NCBI RefSeq assembly: GCF_001421015.2
Contig: NZ_CP021170.1
Coordinates: forward strand, 98,923-162,922
Source: Paenibacillus bovis
GTDB taxonomy: Bacteria > Bacillota > Bacilli > Paenibacillales > Paenibacillaceae
Length of the DNA: 64,000 nucleotides
Direction: 5' to 3'
Below the pieces are notes generated by a model. That model was not told the DNA's origin. It saw only the letters and a program-made list of their open reading frames with translations, and made no database searches. The first letter of the stretch is position 1. The number at the start of each line of letters is the position of its first letter. The translations under genes and the position numbers were made by a program. Of the stretch, positions 33,409-42,362 are shown in pieces.

Positions 33409-34380
33409 AGTCTTCACCTCCAAGCAGCATATGTTTTGTTTATACACTTATATATACTGACTAATAGAGAGTGATTTTACATAATACCAAAAATTTTATT
33501 CGTTCAATACCAATTCAGAGTGATCATTAGGCAAAAATAGCTTTTTCTCCATCCAAGAAACGTCAGAACCGATCCAATGTGGTCCTGTTTTTACATACAA
33601 AAGGAAAAGTAATCGAATTTGAAGGTCTAAAGAGAGACAGAATAGCAAAAAAGCCTGATGCAGCAAGGGTTTTCGCTGCTCAGACATGGATTTGGATTTA
33701 AATCGATTTTCGCGACCTCCAGTTCACCTGTAAAAATAAAAATCGCTTAGAATCGAAATTATATATTGGTAACCTAAATAGTAAGATTCTAAGGTGAAAT
33801 AATGTCCATTTATTGGAATACTCAGTGATATACATTTATCTGATCATTAAAATAATTTTGAATGAATATAATGCATACATAATAGTAGGGAAGTATTTCC
33901 AAATTACACTCCATCAAACGGGCTGCAAGTGTCATTTTTAAACTCGCATGAGAATATACATTCTCTATCGAGTTTGCGCAAAAAAGAGTTCTTTTTGCAT
34001 ATAAATCTGATACAATAGAGTAAGGAAAACTCGATAGAGAATTATTTATGAGTTTTTTCTACGATAAAAAAAGATTGACAAAGGCTAACTCTGTTGATCT
34101 GAGGATGATGAATCAATTAGTACACCTATTTACCTCATAACCAGAATATTGTTAACAATTTAAAATGATCAAGCGTATTCGATTTAAGTTTGTAGCTAAC
34201 TATCTTGATCATGTGTTATTGTTTCGACAATTTTATGCCGGAGAAATGATGACAAATAGGGTGGAGAAATTTGGTAAAAAAGTGCTGCCTAAATTCTTCC
34301 GAAAATGAGCAAGAAAAAAACGTTGACAAAATGAAATGATGATGTTCTAAGAAAGAGTGATTTTGCGAGGAGGAGGAACG
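33409..34380. other. AT-rich non-coding region before the tyrosine recombinase
   Basis: A stretch of almost 1 kb without a convincing gene; a 63-codon minus-strand frame at 33496-33687 lacks a properly placed ribosome site. Notable structure: a perfect 16-bp inverted repeat at 33960-33975 and 34027-34042 (outer ATTCTCTATCGAGTTT) enclosing a smaller GCAAAAAG/CTTTTTGC hairpin, and a 9-bp inverted repeat (ATGATCAAG/CTTGATCAT) near 34163 and 34203. These may be recombinase-binding or regulatory sites. Confidence 0.5.
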
Positions 34381-35400
34381 ATGGATAATTTAATTTCATT
34401 CCCGGGTACGTCCCCGGGACCGATCGCTGCACCTGCTCATTCGGACGTGCGATCGAGAGAAGAGTGGCTGCAGCGTTTAACCAAGGAAATGGAGCGGCGG
34501 CAGCGCGATTCTAAAACGATTCGAGCTTATATGGGGTTATGGGAGCAGTTCATTGAATTCGTGGAAGCCAAGCCCGGTGGAGAACAAGGCTTTTACCCGC
34601 TGCTGATGACCGAAACGGCGGTACAGGAATATTTTTTATATCTACGAGAAATGAGACGCTCCCCGAGCACAATGAACAAAGCGAAAGCCGCTCTGAAAAT
34701 GGCCTTATCTATCCTGGCTGCTGAGGAGTTTGAAGCTCCCCTGCTCAAAAATCCGCTGCAGTACGTGAAGATTCCGACGCAGCCGGTTAGCAGCCCGCGG
34801 GAATTATCGGATCGGCAGCGCTATATCCTTAAAAGCCTGGTTGAGCGGGAAGGGACGCCGCGTGGTGCCGCGATCTTTGCACTGGGTTATCACGTAGGGG
34901 CGCGGATCAGCGATGTAGCGCACTTACGACTGGATGAAGTCTACAATCGCGTCCGCACGACCGAACTCAACCTGGGCTATAAAAATGAGAAAAAGCGATT
35001 GGTGCCTATTTCATCGCAGGCACGTAATGCCCTGCAGTTTTATATATACCGGCAAGAGCCTGGCTGCCGCTCTCAAAGCAAATTTGCGGAAACGAGTCCC
35101 TTTGTTTTTGTCTCGCAGCGTGCTGAGCAGATGACCGAGGCGGGGATTCATCACTGGTTTACTACCCTGAAACGAAGCGCCCCAGTAGACTGGTACCATG
35201 AAATCGAAGATGTGACTTTTCATGATCTGCGGCATGACTTCGCCCATCGCATGCGTAACGATAAAGGATGGAGCCTGGAGGAACTGGCCTACTATCTGGG
35301 CCATACGACCAAAAGCGGAAACCTATCGATTCAAACGACGGTCCGCTACACCATGCCGACACAGGAAGCTTTCCGGAAGAGAATGGATCAATTGGATTAA
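34381..35400 (+). CDS. tyrosine recombinase
   Basis: A 339-residue phage-integrase-family recombinase. An N-terminal SAM-like core-binding domain (about 20-125) is followed by the catalytic domain with the full set: R in GARISDVAHL, K in YKNEKKR, HDLRHDF (HxxR), LGHTT (His) and the nucleophile Tyr in TTVRYTM. ATG 34381 follows GAGGAGGAA. It could act as a resolvase of plasmid multimers or as an integrase; the palindromes in the long region upstream are possible targets. Confidence 0.85.
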   Translation: MDNLISFPGTSPGPIAAPAHSDVRSREEWLQRLTKEMERRQRDSKTIRAYMGLWEQFIEFVEAKPGGEQGFYPLLMTETAVQEYFLYLREMRRSPSTMNKAKAALKMALSILAAEEFEAPLLKNPLQYVKIPTQPVSSPRELSDRQRYILKSLVEREGTPRGAAIFALGYHVGARISDVAHLRLDEVYNRVRTTELNLGYKNEKKRLVPISSQARNALQFYIYRQEPGCRSQSKFAETSPFVFVSQRAEQMTEAGIHHWFTTLKRSAPVDWYHEIEDVTFHDLRHDFAHRMRNDKGWSLEELAYYLGHTTKSGNLSIQTTVRYTMPTQEAFRKRMDQLD

Positions 35401-35432
35401 TATTAAAATTACGAACAATATGGGAGGACAAC

Positions 35433-36389
35433 ATGCCGGAAGAAGATGTTATTTTAGACAGAATGCATGAAGTGTTTAATGAAGATTTAGGGGAGCATCA
35501 GTTGATCAATGAAAACTTCGATAACTTGTACCACTATACATCTATACAAGGATTGGAAGGTATTGTAACATATGGATGTTTCTGGGTGACACATGTGAAA
35601 TTCATGAATGATTCGTCCGAAAACAGTTATTTTTGGGGTGTATTGAAAGAAGTAATAGATGATTTTGCTAAAATGCATCCTGAAAACTCGGTAAGAAAAG
35701 GGTTTGTTGCAGAATTAAATAAAGTAATGGACATTCATACTAAAGTTATGAATGTTATAAATCACTATGTTTTATCTTTTTCAACTCAATCCGATTCCTT
35801 ATCCATGTGGAATTATTATGGGAAAAATGATGGTTATTGTTTAGGTTTTTCTAAAAATGAAATAATAGAAGTAATGAATAAATTAAACGATGATAAGAAT
35901 GTAGACTTAGTTTTAACAGCGCAAGTTATTTATGATAAAGAGGTTCAAGTTAACATTTTACGTAACGAATTAGAGAATGTGTATAAATGGTTTTTAGAAA
36001 ATAAAGACAATAATCAATGGAAAGATATTAATAATCGAGCTTTTTCCAGAGGAATTGCAAGCTATGCAATAGAACGCTTCGCTACCTATGCTTCATTTTT
36101 TAAGCATCCTGCATTTAGAGACGAAGGTGAATTCCGCGTTTATATTCGTCAAACAATGTTTGATAATCCTGCGAATTACCGTCCATATCAAGGAATCATA
36201 ATTCCTTATATCAAAGTGAATATCAAGAAAAATAATGAAGAAATACCTTTAGAATCGATTAACGTAGGGCCTTTAATCAAACATGACCTTGCAGTAGAAG
36301 GACTTGAGCGGTGGCTCAGTACTCAATCTTTGACAAAGCCTATCGATGAAATTAAGTTGACTCAATCTAATATTCCTATCCGATTTTGA
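35433..36389 (+). CDS. DUF2971-family protein
   Basis: A 318-residue soluble protein with the features of DUF2971: LYHYTSIQGLEGIV near the N-terminus, WVTHVKFMNDSSE, VLSFSTQSDSLSMWNYYG, GYCLGFS and the FFKHPAFRDEGEFRVYI motif. The family occurs widely in defence and accessory islands, and its biochemical role is not settled. It is AT-rich against a GC-richer neighbourhood, with GGGAGGA before the ATG. It begins 32 bp after the recombinase gene. Confidence 0.75.
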   Translation: MPEEDVILDRMHEVFNEDLGEHQLINENFDNLYHYTSIQGLEGIVTYGCFWVTHVKFMNDSSENSYFWGVLKEVIDDFAKMHPENSVRKGFVAELNKVMDIHTKVMNVINHYVLSFSTQSDSLSMWNYYGKNDGYCLGFSKNEIIEVMNKLNDDKNVDLVLTAQVIYDKEVQVNILRNELENVYKWFLENKDNNQWKDINNRAFSRGIASYAIERFATYASFFKHPAFRDEGEFRVYIRQTMFDNPANYRPYQGIIIPYIKVNIKKNNEEIPLESINVGPLIKHDLAVEGLERWLSTQSLTKPIDEIKLTQSNIPIRF

Positions 36390-36573
36390 GTTTCTACAGA
36401 CTGCAGCTAATCTGGATTTGCAGCTGCCTAAAGAGGAGAATAGGGTGAAAAAGCAATCAGAAGGATACCGTTTCAGAAAATCACAGATAAGCTAATCGGC
36501 AAGAAGATGGATCTATCGGATCTGCTCATAACTATCCCTGTGATAGAAATATCAAAAGACAGGAGCCATTACG

Positions 36574-37449
36574 ATGGATTATTTTATTGATTCTGTGCAG
36601 GCGTCTACCCGTATGCTGGGGGGATTCCTGCCATCCATAGTGGATAATGGCCAGAACGTGCGAGAACAGCAAGTGCTGCAGCAGATCTTGAATACGGTGC
36701 GTTTATTTTATGCCTCCGCGCCAGAGCAGCTGCAGATTATAGGCGAACCGGCGATGGATGATCAGGATATGCTGGTCCCCTATGAATGGTGGGTGCGTTC
36801 TGGATCGACGGGTACCTAGATCGGATTTACCGTACAATGCTGCCGGTATTCCGTACATCGGAACCATCCAGAAAAGGAAACCGGCAGACCGCTCATCACC
36901 CGGGAGCGGGTGCTGCAAACGATCCGGATCTCGCGGGAGCGTGGTACGCTGCCGATGATCTCTTTCTTCCAGCCGCCGGATGAGCAGCGAAGAACAGAGG
37001 CTCATAAAACCGATCAGTACTGGACCTTTATACCGGCTGCTGAGCTGCTGCTGTATATGGATACCGAAAAGATCGATACGCTGCAGCATTCGCATCGATT
37101 GGGCGCAGTCACCATGTTTGATCTGGTTTGTCCGTTCTTCCCGGAGACCTGGGACTTGCCCGTTACCGAGATGTTGTACCGGGCGTATACCATTTTTATG
37201 GGCAAGGAAAGTGAACCGGCAATTATGCCTGCTTACGACCTGATTCCGGAGCAACAGATCCGGAGGGAACTTCCCGAGGATATCCAGGAAGCGCGCCAAG
37301 TAGAGAAGTTAAAGTACCCGGCACTTCTTTGGATCAGCGAGGTTCAAGAATACCCTTTATACCGCACAGATAACCGGATCAGTACGATTTTGCGTGAAGA
37401 CTATCATCAGCGTCTGCAGATGAAGGAAAGGGACTCTGAATCGATATAG
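36574..37449 (+). pseudogene. hypothetical gene interrupted by two compensating frameshifts
   Basis: Frame 1 codes from ATG 36574 to a stop at 36819 and again from about 36880 to 37449. In between, frame 3 carries the better protein sequence (GAFWIDGYLDRIYRTMLPVF from about 36792). One missing base near 36786-36793 and one extra base near 36870-36880 would restore a single protein of about 291 residues. Either these are assembly errors or the gene is decaying. Product: unknown soluble protein. AGGAG precedes the start. Confidence 0.55.
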
Positions 37450-37485
37450 TAGCGGTTTGATGCAGAGCACAGAAAGGAGAAACCT

Positions 37486-38463
37486 ATGCCAACATCAAGT
37501 CCGGAAGAACGATTCGCCCGGCTGCTGCAGCTGAAGCAGAAAAGCCAGCAGATGCAGCAGGAACTCCTGCAGGACCCGATTGTCGCCGAATTCATGCAAA
37601 AACATCCTGGTCTACCGAACACGGTCCTGCAAAGCAGCCTGCCGAAGATCCTGGAATACCGGAATAACCGGCGACACTGCGAGCAGTGTCCGGGGCTGGA
37701 CCACTGCCCGCTCGATCTGCCCGGACATTACACACATCTGGAAGTGGTCCACCTGGCCGGAGACACCCGGCTGGAAGACCGGCGGGTACGCTGCAGGCAC
37801 CAGCGTGTCCTGGAACATCAGCAGCAGATCCGCCGGAACATCCTGAGCTACCATGATGACCGGGAGGCAGTAGAGCGGGGATATGATGTGCAGGAAATCG
37901 CTTCCCGCGAGAAAGAGCGGACGCCTGCGGTCCGGCGAGTGCTGCAGTATCTCCAGCAGGTGACCCATACGCAGAAGCTGCCGAAAAAGGGACTGTACCT
38001 GCAGGGCGGCTTCGGCACCGGTAAAACCTATTTGCTGGGCTTCTTGCTGCATGAGCTGGCCAAACTGGGACATACCGGCATCATTGTGTATCTTCCGGAA
38101 TTTGTGGAAGATATGAAGCTGCTCATGAACGACTCAAACAAGCTGCAAACGGCCATGAAGCTGCTGAAAGAAACGGATCTTTTGGTACTGGATGATATCG
38201 GGGCGGAGAACCTGAACCCCTGGGTGCGGGATCATATCCTGGGCACCATCCTGAACGATCGGATGGACAAAAAACCAACCTTTTACACATCCAACTATGC
38301 ACTGGCTGATCTGCAGACACACTTGAGTTTTACGCATAAAGACGGCGACGATCATTTCAAAGCCGAACGGCTGATGAACCGGATTGCTCCCTATATCGAA
38401 GTCATCCACGTGACCGGCGCCAACCAGCGGCCGATGCACTCAATGAAGAATAAAGAGGGATGA
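37486..38463 (+). CDS. dnaI: DnaI-like replicative helicase loader
   Basis: A 325-residue AAA+ helicase loader. The N-terminal domain has the Cys cluster of DnaI (C65, C68, C74 and C103) expected to bind zinc and contact the helicase. Walker A GGFGTGKT lies at 174-181 and Walker B LLVLDDIGAE near 231-240, followed by a sensor-like FYTSNY. Length matches chromosomal DnaI. On this element it probably brings the host DnaB-type helicase to the plasmid origin. Strong AAAGGAG site. Confidence 0.85.
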   Translation: MPTSSPEERFARLLQLKQKSQQMQQELLQDPIVAEFMQKHPGLPNTVLQSSLPKILEYRNNRRHCEQCPGLDHCPLDLPGHYTHLEVVHLAGDTRLEDRRVRCRHQRVLEHQQQIRRNILSYHDDREAVERGYDVQEIASREKERTPAVRRVLQYLQQVTHTQKLPKKGLYLQGGFGTGKTYLLGFLLHELAKLGHTGIIVYLPEFVEDMKLLMNDSNKLQTAMKLLKETDLLVLDDIGAENLNPWVRDHILGTILNDRMDKKPTFYTSNYALADLQTHLSFTHKDGDDHFKAERLMNRIAPYIEVIHVTGANQRPMHSMKNKEG

Positions 38464-38514
38464 TCTGCAGGCAGGTACGCTGCAGATCCGTATCGATCAA
38501 AAAGGAGATGGACC

Positions 38515-38886
38515 ATGCGGAATGTAGAGGAGCAGCTGCAGAAGCTTCAGCAGAAATACCATCAGCTGCAAAGTGATTATGCGAATCTGATGGAAGAAAA
38601 GACCTGGATGGAAGAACGCTATGATCGTTTGTGCCAGAATGAAGAGCATACAAAGCGGCAGATGCTGAACGTTATGAACGAAAATGCTTCTCTTCGTGCA
38701 GAAGTAAGGGGGCTTCGGGAACAGCTGGAAAAACAATGGCCCGCCCGAAGACAGAGAGAGGCGGAAACCGAGTTGATCCGTGCAGCCAAAGCGATTGTCG
38801 CGTTGGCGGAGGAAGCGTCTTCTTCGTCGTTGAAGCGGTCGGCAGCTCCTGTACAGCAGCTGTCGCTGCAGCTTTCCAGCGAGTAA
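38515..38886 (+). CDS. coiled-coil protein
   Basis: A 123-residue protein that is almost entirely a predicted coiled coil from residue 2 to about 85 (EEQLQKLQQKYHQLQ and onward), then a Ser/Ala-rich tail. AAAGGAG precedes it, 51 bp after the dnaI-like gene, so co-expression is plausible. No family can be assigned. Confidence 0.55.
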   Translation: MRNVEEQLQKLQQKYHQLQSDYANLMEEKTWMEERYDRLCQNEEHTKRQMLNVMNENASLRAEVRGLREQLEKQWPARRQREAETELIRAAKAIVALAEEASSSSLKRSAAPVQQLSLQLSSE

Positions 38887-38926
38887 TCGCCGTGGCATCT
38901 ATTTCTACACATAGGGAGAGTGTGGC

Positions 38927-39433
38927 ATGTCTTTTTGGACCACATTAATTGTAGCGGCTATTCTCGTTTGGCTGTTTAATCGATGGGCGACCGGTAAGCA
39001 GAAAAGTGAGAAATATAAAAGCCTGGGATGGGTAGCGATCGTAGTTGTTGTTTTCGGGTACCAAATCCTTGTTGATCAGTTTGGAAATACCCGGATCGGC
39101 AGCTTCATGGAAAAAGCAGAATATATCGCGCCCTATTACGTTCACCTGTATAAAACAAAAGACGGAGCCCGCAGTGTTAAAGTAACTGCAGAAATTCAGG
39201 CGACCCATACGGATGATAGCTGGACGGATAATGACGGCAACGAACACTCCGCTGCTCAGCGGGTATATTATCTGTACAAGGCCACCTTGCCCAGTGGAAA
39301 AGTACTTACTTTTTATGACGCCATCGATTCAGAGGGCAACGATGTGGCGCTGCAGCCGCAACGCCGCATAGAAGTAACCGACGATAATCAGCAGACCTGG
39401 TACGTTGAATTGACGGAGGAACAAGTTGAATAG
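38927..39433 (+). CDS. hypothetical membrane-anchored protein
   Basis: A 168-residue protein with two N-terminal membrane helices (about 5-20 and 34-52) and an extracytoplasmic or cytoplasmic beta-rich domain of some 110 residues. AGGGAGAG lies before the ATG. Not recognised. Confidence 0.55.
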   Translation: MSFWTTLIVAAILVWLFNRWATGKQKSEKYKSLGWVAIVVVVFGYQILVDQFGNTRIGSFMEKAEYIAPYYVHLYKTKDGARSVKVTAEIQATHTDDSWTDNDGNEHSAAQRVYYLYKATLPSGKVLTFYDAIDSEGNDVALQPQRRIEVTDDNQQTWYVELTEEQVE

Positions 39434-39498
39434 CCTGACCATTCTCTGATCGAGCCCGCGTTGGTTGCCGGGCTCCTCTTATAACCAGGAGGTATTCT

Positions 39499-40182
39499 AT
39501 GTGCGGACGATATACATTGATGACCGAGATGAGTCAGCTGGCGGAAGCTTTTAACCTGGCACACCTGCGATATGACCAGTCACCACGTACCAATATTGCT
39601 CCTACCCAGGACGTGCCGGTGATCCGGATGCAGGCAGACGGCCGGGCGCTGGAAGGCTACCGGTGGGGACTCATCCCGTCCTGGGCCAAAGATCCGAAGA
39701 TCGGTTTTAAAATGATTAATGCGCGGGCAGAGACGGTGGCCAGCAAGCCATCTTTCCGGAATCTGCTGCCGCGCCACCGGGTGGCGGTGATTGCTGATGG
39801 ATATTACGAGTGGAAGAAAGAGGGGAAAGAGAAGCAGCCGTTTCGCTTCCAGCTGGAGTCCAAAGCGCCGTTTGCTTTTGCCGGGTTGTATGACGAGTGG
39901 GAATCGCCGGAAGATGGCGAACTGATCCGCAGCTGCACGATTATTACGACAGAGCCGAACCCACTGGCTGCGGAAGTGCATAACCGGATGCCGGTGATCC
40001 TATCTGCAGGTGCCCTGGACACCTGGCTTGATCCGAACGTGACCGATAAGGAGCAGCTGCAGCAGCTTCTGGTTCCTTATCCAGCGGATCAGATGATCAA
40101 GTATCCGGTTTCCAAAGCAGTGGGGAAGGTAACCAACAGCCAGCTAAATCTGATTGAGGAAGTTAATTTAAACTCCAAGTAG
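39499..40182 (+). CDS. SRAP-domain (YedK/HMCES-type) abasic-site crosslinking protein
   Basis: A 227-residue SRAP protein. The second residue is the catalytic Cys of MCGRYTL. Further hallmarks are WGLIPSWAKD, NARAET with the active-site Asn, IADGYYEWKK with the catalytic Glu, and HNRMPVIL with the His. Family members form a covalent link with abasic sites in single-stranded DNA and so protect replication. GGAGG precedes the ATG. Its place on a replicating element beside dnaI is sensible. Confidence 0.9.
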   Translation: MCGRYTLMTEMSQLAEAFNLAHLRYDQSPRTNIAPTQDVPVIRMQADGRALEGYRWGLIPSWAKDPKIGFKMINARAETVASKPSFRNLLPRHRVAVIADGYYEWKKEGKEKQPFRFQLESKAPFAFAGLYDEWESPEDGELIRSCTIITTEPNPLAAEVHNRMPVILSAGALDTWLDPNVTDKEQLQQLLVPYPADQMIKYPVSKAVGKVTNSQLNLIEEVNLNSK

Positions 40183-40247
40183 CTGCCCAAACAGTCCCGT
40201 TTCAAATACTTTTTGAATTATAAGTAATGCTAAAATAAAGTGTAGAG

Positions 40248-40275
40248 AGAAGCGATATTTGTATCGCTTCTTTTT
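40248..40275. terminator. terminator after the SRAP gene
   Basis: AGAAGCGATA/TATCGCTTCT stem, loop of four, then a T run. Confidence 0.85.
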
Positions 40276-40294
40276 GTCGTAACTCAAACAAGTC

Positions 40295-40492
40295 TTATGG
40301 TTTGTTGAATAAAACAAACAAAATAGTGATTAATAGGGAAATTATCACGAATAACAATAAAGGGAGCCAATGGGCTTTTACAAAAGCTATTATTTTAGTG
40401 CCGGCAGAAATGAATGGATTAGGAAAGAAAGCAACAATAATTGAAAAAATAGCTGAAAATATAGCGAGCGAGGTTTGAATTTCTATACTCAT
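40295..40492 (-). CDS. small two-helix membrane protein
   Basis: A 65-residue, very hydrophobic protein with two helices (about 7-26 and 42-62) separated by a short basic loop. GGGAGG precedes the ATG on the minus strand. Function unknown; a toxin or holin-like role is possible but unsupported. Confidence 0.5.
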   Translation of the reverse strand: MSIEIQTSLAIFSAIFSIIVAFFPNPFISAGTKIIAFVKAHWLPLLLFVIISLLITILFVLFNKP

Positions 40493-40754
40493 TTAAGTGT
40501 CCTCCCTTGATTTAAATTTGTAACCCAAGTATAATCTTTCTTATATATATTATAAAAGCATCCAATAAAAGAACGAGAAAAAATCCTGAAAAACCTTGAT
40601 ATATAAGGATTCATCAACTAATTTTTTTAAAAAAAAGTTGAAAAAAATCAATTTTTTTGTTGTTTATTTATCAAAAAAAATGGGTAAAAATTTATATTAT
40701 TTCAACAAATCGGTTAAATGTTGATTATAATTCAACACGGAATTGAGGTATAAT
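40493..40754. promoter_or_regulatory. AT-rich region with TCAAC/GTTGA repeats, candidate origin and rep promoter
   Basis: Very AT-rich DNA with A and T tracts directly before the RepL-like gene. TTCAACA occurs at 40701-40707 and 40731-40737, GTTGA-type inverses at 40637 and 40720, and ATCAAC at 40613. TATAAT boxes lie at 40726 and 40749. It could hold the rep promoter and operator, with an unwinding region; the origin itself may instead lie inside the gene. Confidence 0.4.
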
Positions 40755-41219
40755 ATGCGTAAAAAACGTAATTATTTAGGTGAGCCTTATTGGGGTGCGA
40801 TCGTTTTAGATTTTTTGAGAATTTTGCATTCAGACAATTTGAGTTCAGCCGAATATAAAATTTTCTTTTTTTTAACTGATAAAATGAGTAGAAGTGACAA
40901 CAGAGTTGATATGAAACAGTCTGTTATTTCCACCTATTTGAATATGGATAAAGCAACTGTTTCTAAAGCAATAAAGCGTCTTTGTGAATTACAATGGATT
41001 TTAAAGCTAAGTACGGGTTCGTTTATGGTTAATCCGCATTTGATCTATGTTGGTAATAGAGGTATAGAAAGAGTACGAGATAATTTTGATAGATTTCTTG
41101 AACAGAAAGGGCTTCCTGAGCGCTTTGAAATGAATGACGCAAACAGAGAGCTGATGGTATATTTTAATCATCAACTCGTATCAGAAAAAAAATCCTCTTC
41201 AAAACCTCTTCCCTTCTAA
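40755..41219 (+). CDS. repL: RepL-like plasmid replication initiator
   Basis: A 154-residue winged-helix protein. Residues about 28-98 (LSSAEYKIFFFLTDKM, then TYLNMDKATVSKAIKRLCELQWI and a GSFMVNPHLIYVG ending) follow the RepL family pattern of small Firmicute plasmid initiators. ATG 40755 was preferred to TTG 40743 because GAGG lies six bases before it. AT content and lack of CTGCAG set it apart from the backbone. A terminator follows. A regulatory role alone cannot be ruled out. Confidence 0.65.
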   Translation: MRKKRNYLGEPYWGAIVLDFLRILHSDNLSSAEYKIFFFLTDKMSRSDNRVDMKQSVISTYLNMDKATVSKAIKRLCELQWILKLSTGSFMVNPHLIYVGNRGIERVRDNFDRFLEQKGLPERFEMNDANRELMVYFNHQLVSEKKSSSKPLPF

Positions 41220-41337
41220 ACGCATATAGAAAAGACAATTATAAGGAAATGTATAAAATAGCCTTGAAGGTTTAGGGTGATTTTTATAAGCAATTAAAAT
41301 TAAAAAATAAAGATAAAAATATCTTATAGCAGACAGA

Positions 41338-41379
41338 AAAGCCAGAATCTATTTTTATAGATTCTGGCTTTAGTTTGGA
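41338..41379 (+). terminator. terminator of the rep gene
   Basis: AAAGCCAGAATCTA/TAGATTCTGGCTTT stem with a T-rich loop and tail. Confidence 0.85.
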
Positions 41380-41425
41380 TATAAATAATAATTGCATCAT
41401 ATCAGAAACGAAGGATATAAAATTA

Positions 41426-41800
41426 TTAGGATGTGATTGCAACGACGTCGTCGAGTTTTAGGTGTATGGCTTCATAGTCGCTGTCATATACGACCAGGAC
41501 GCGGGTCTGAACATCGCAGCTATGTAGAATACCGCGCAGTTGCTGTATTCGTTTATCCTGGTAAAAGGAGACGGTGACCGGCCGGTGATCCATCAGGTGG
41601 CGATGCAGCGCGTGATTCAGCTCTTCCAGCTGATCAGCACTCAGAACAGGCCGGGGAACGTCTTCTTGCGCGAATAGCCATTCCTGCAGCCGGTCACGGT
41701 GTTCCGGAAGGAAGAGCCCTCCCCACTTTTGGTGTTTATCAAGACTTATTTTCTTAGATATGTTATAGACAACCAAAGTAATCGTTATGGATATATCCAC
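41426..41800 (-). CDS. YolD-like protein with a disrupted 5' end
   Basis: From about residue 25 the product is a YolD-family protein: GGLFLPEHRDRLQEWL, a DQLEELNHAL helix, and the closing I-x-LDDVVAIT. The family is small, often near Y-family DNA polymerases, and of uncertain function. The first 24 residues are unlike the family, and the apparent ATG at 41800 lies inside the terminator hairpin of the neighbouring arsenic gene. The natural 5' end was probably replaced when the arsenic region joined here. Confidence 0.6.
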   Translation of the reverse strand: MDISITITLVVYNISKKISLDKHQKWGGLFLPEHRDRLQEWLFAQEDVPRPVLSADQLEELNHALHRHLMDHRPVTVSFYQDKRIQQLRGILHSCDVQTRVLVVYDSDYEAIHLKLDDVVAITS

Positions 41801-41812
41801 AACGATTACTTT
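41775..41812 (-). terminator. terminator of the first arsenic methylation operon
   Basis: AAAGTAATCGTT/AACGATTACTTT, 12 of 12 bp, around a GGATATATCC inner palindrome. Confidence 0.75.
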
Positions 41813-41828
41813 ATATTGAAATTTCTTT

Positions 41829-42344
41829 TTACAGAATTTTCTCCATAATCATAACGTCGATAAGTTTTCCATCTAAAACCCCTTGCTTCTCAAAAGTGCC
41901 AACCGTACGATATCCCTGTTTTTGGTACAATCTTTGTCCTGCTACATTAAATGAAAAAGTGAATAAAATAATTTTATAAAATTTATTTATTTCAGCTATA
42001 TGTTCTAAAGCCATAAGTAGCTGGCTTCCTGCACCTTTTCCCCTAAAGTCTCGTGCAATGTAAATCGATAAGTCAGCTACTCCATCATATGCACAACGCT
42101 GTGAATAGGGGTTTAAAGCTGCCCATCCTACCAATTGCCCTTCGTGCTGTATGATAAGTGCTGTATATCTACCTTGATGCTGAGCAAACCAATTTCCCAT
42201 ATAATTGAGATCTTTCGTTTCGGATTCCAAGGTGGCAATTCGATCTTCGATTCCTTGATTATATATCTCTAAAATAGTAAGAAGGTCTTCTTTTTGTGCA
42301 GGTCGAACCGAAAACGATAGCGCAGACGAGTGAGAGGAGGGCAT
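41829..42344 (-). CDS. arsN1: ArsN1-type GNAT N-acetyltransferase, copy 1
   Basis: A 171-residue GNAT enzyme. Residues 18-45 (ILEIYNQGIEDRIATLE) and the acetyl-CoA loop FRGKGAGSQLL place it with the ArsN1 acetyltransferases of arsenic operons, which N-acetylate and inactivate the arsenic antibiotic arsinothricin. It follows arsM 18 bp downstream on the same strand and is the last gene of marR-arsM-arsN1. The second copy is at 60288. Substrate is inferred from family and context. Confidence 0.75.
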   Translation of the reverse strand: MPSSHSSALSFSVRPAQKEDLLTILEIYNQGIEDRIATLESETKDLNYMGNWFAQHQGRYTALIIQHEGQLVGWAALNPYSQRCAYDGVADLSIYIARDFRGKGAGSQLLMALEHIAEINKFYKIILFTFSFNVAGQRLYQKQGYRTVGTFEKQGVLDGKLIDVMIMEKIL

Positions 42345-42362
42345 ATCCTATTTCCACCTTTC

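Noticed and set aside
33496..33687. 63-codon minus-strand hydrophobic frame in the long non-coding region
   Set aside because: The only GGAGG is about 28 bases from the start; no other support.
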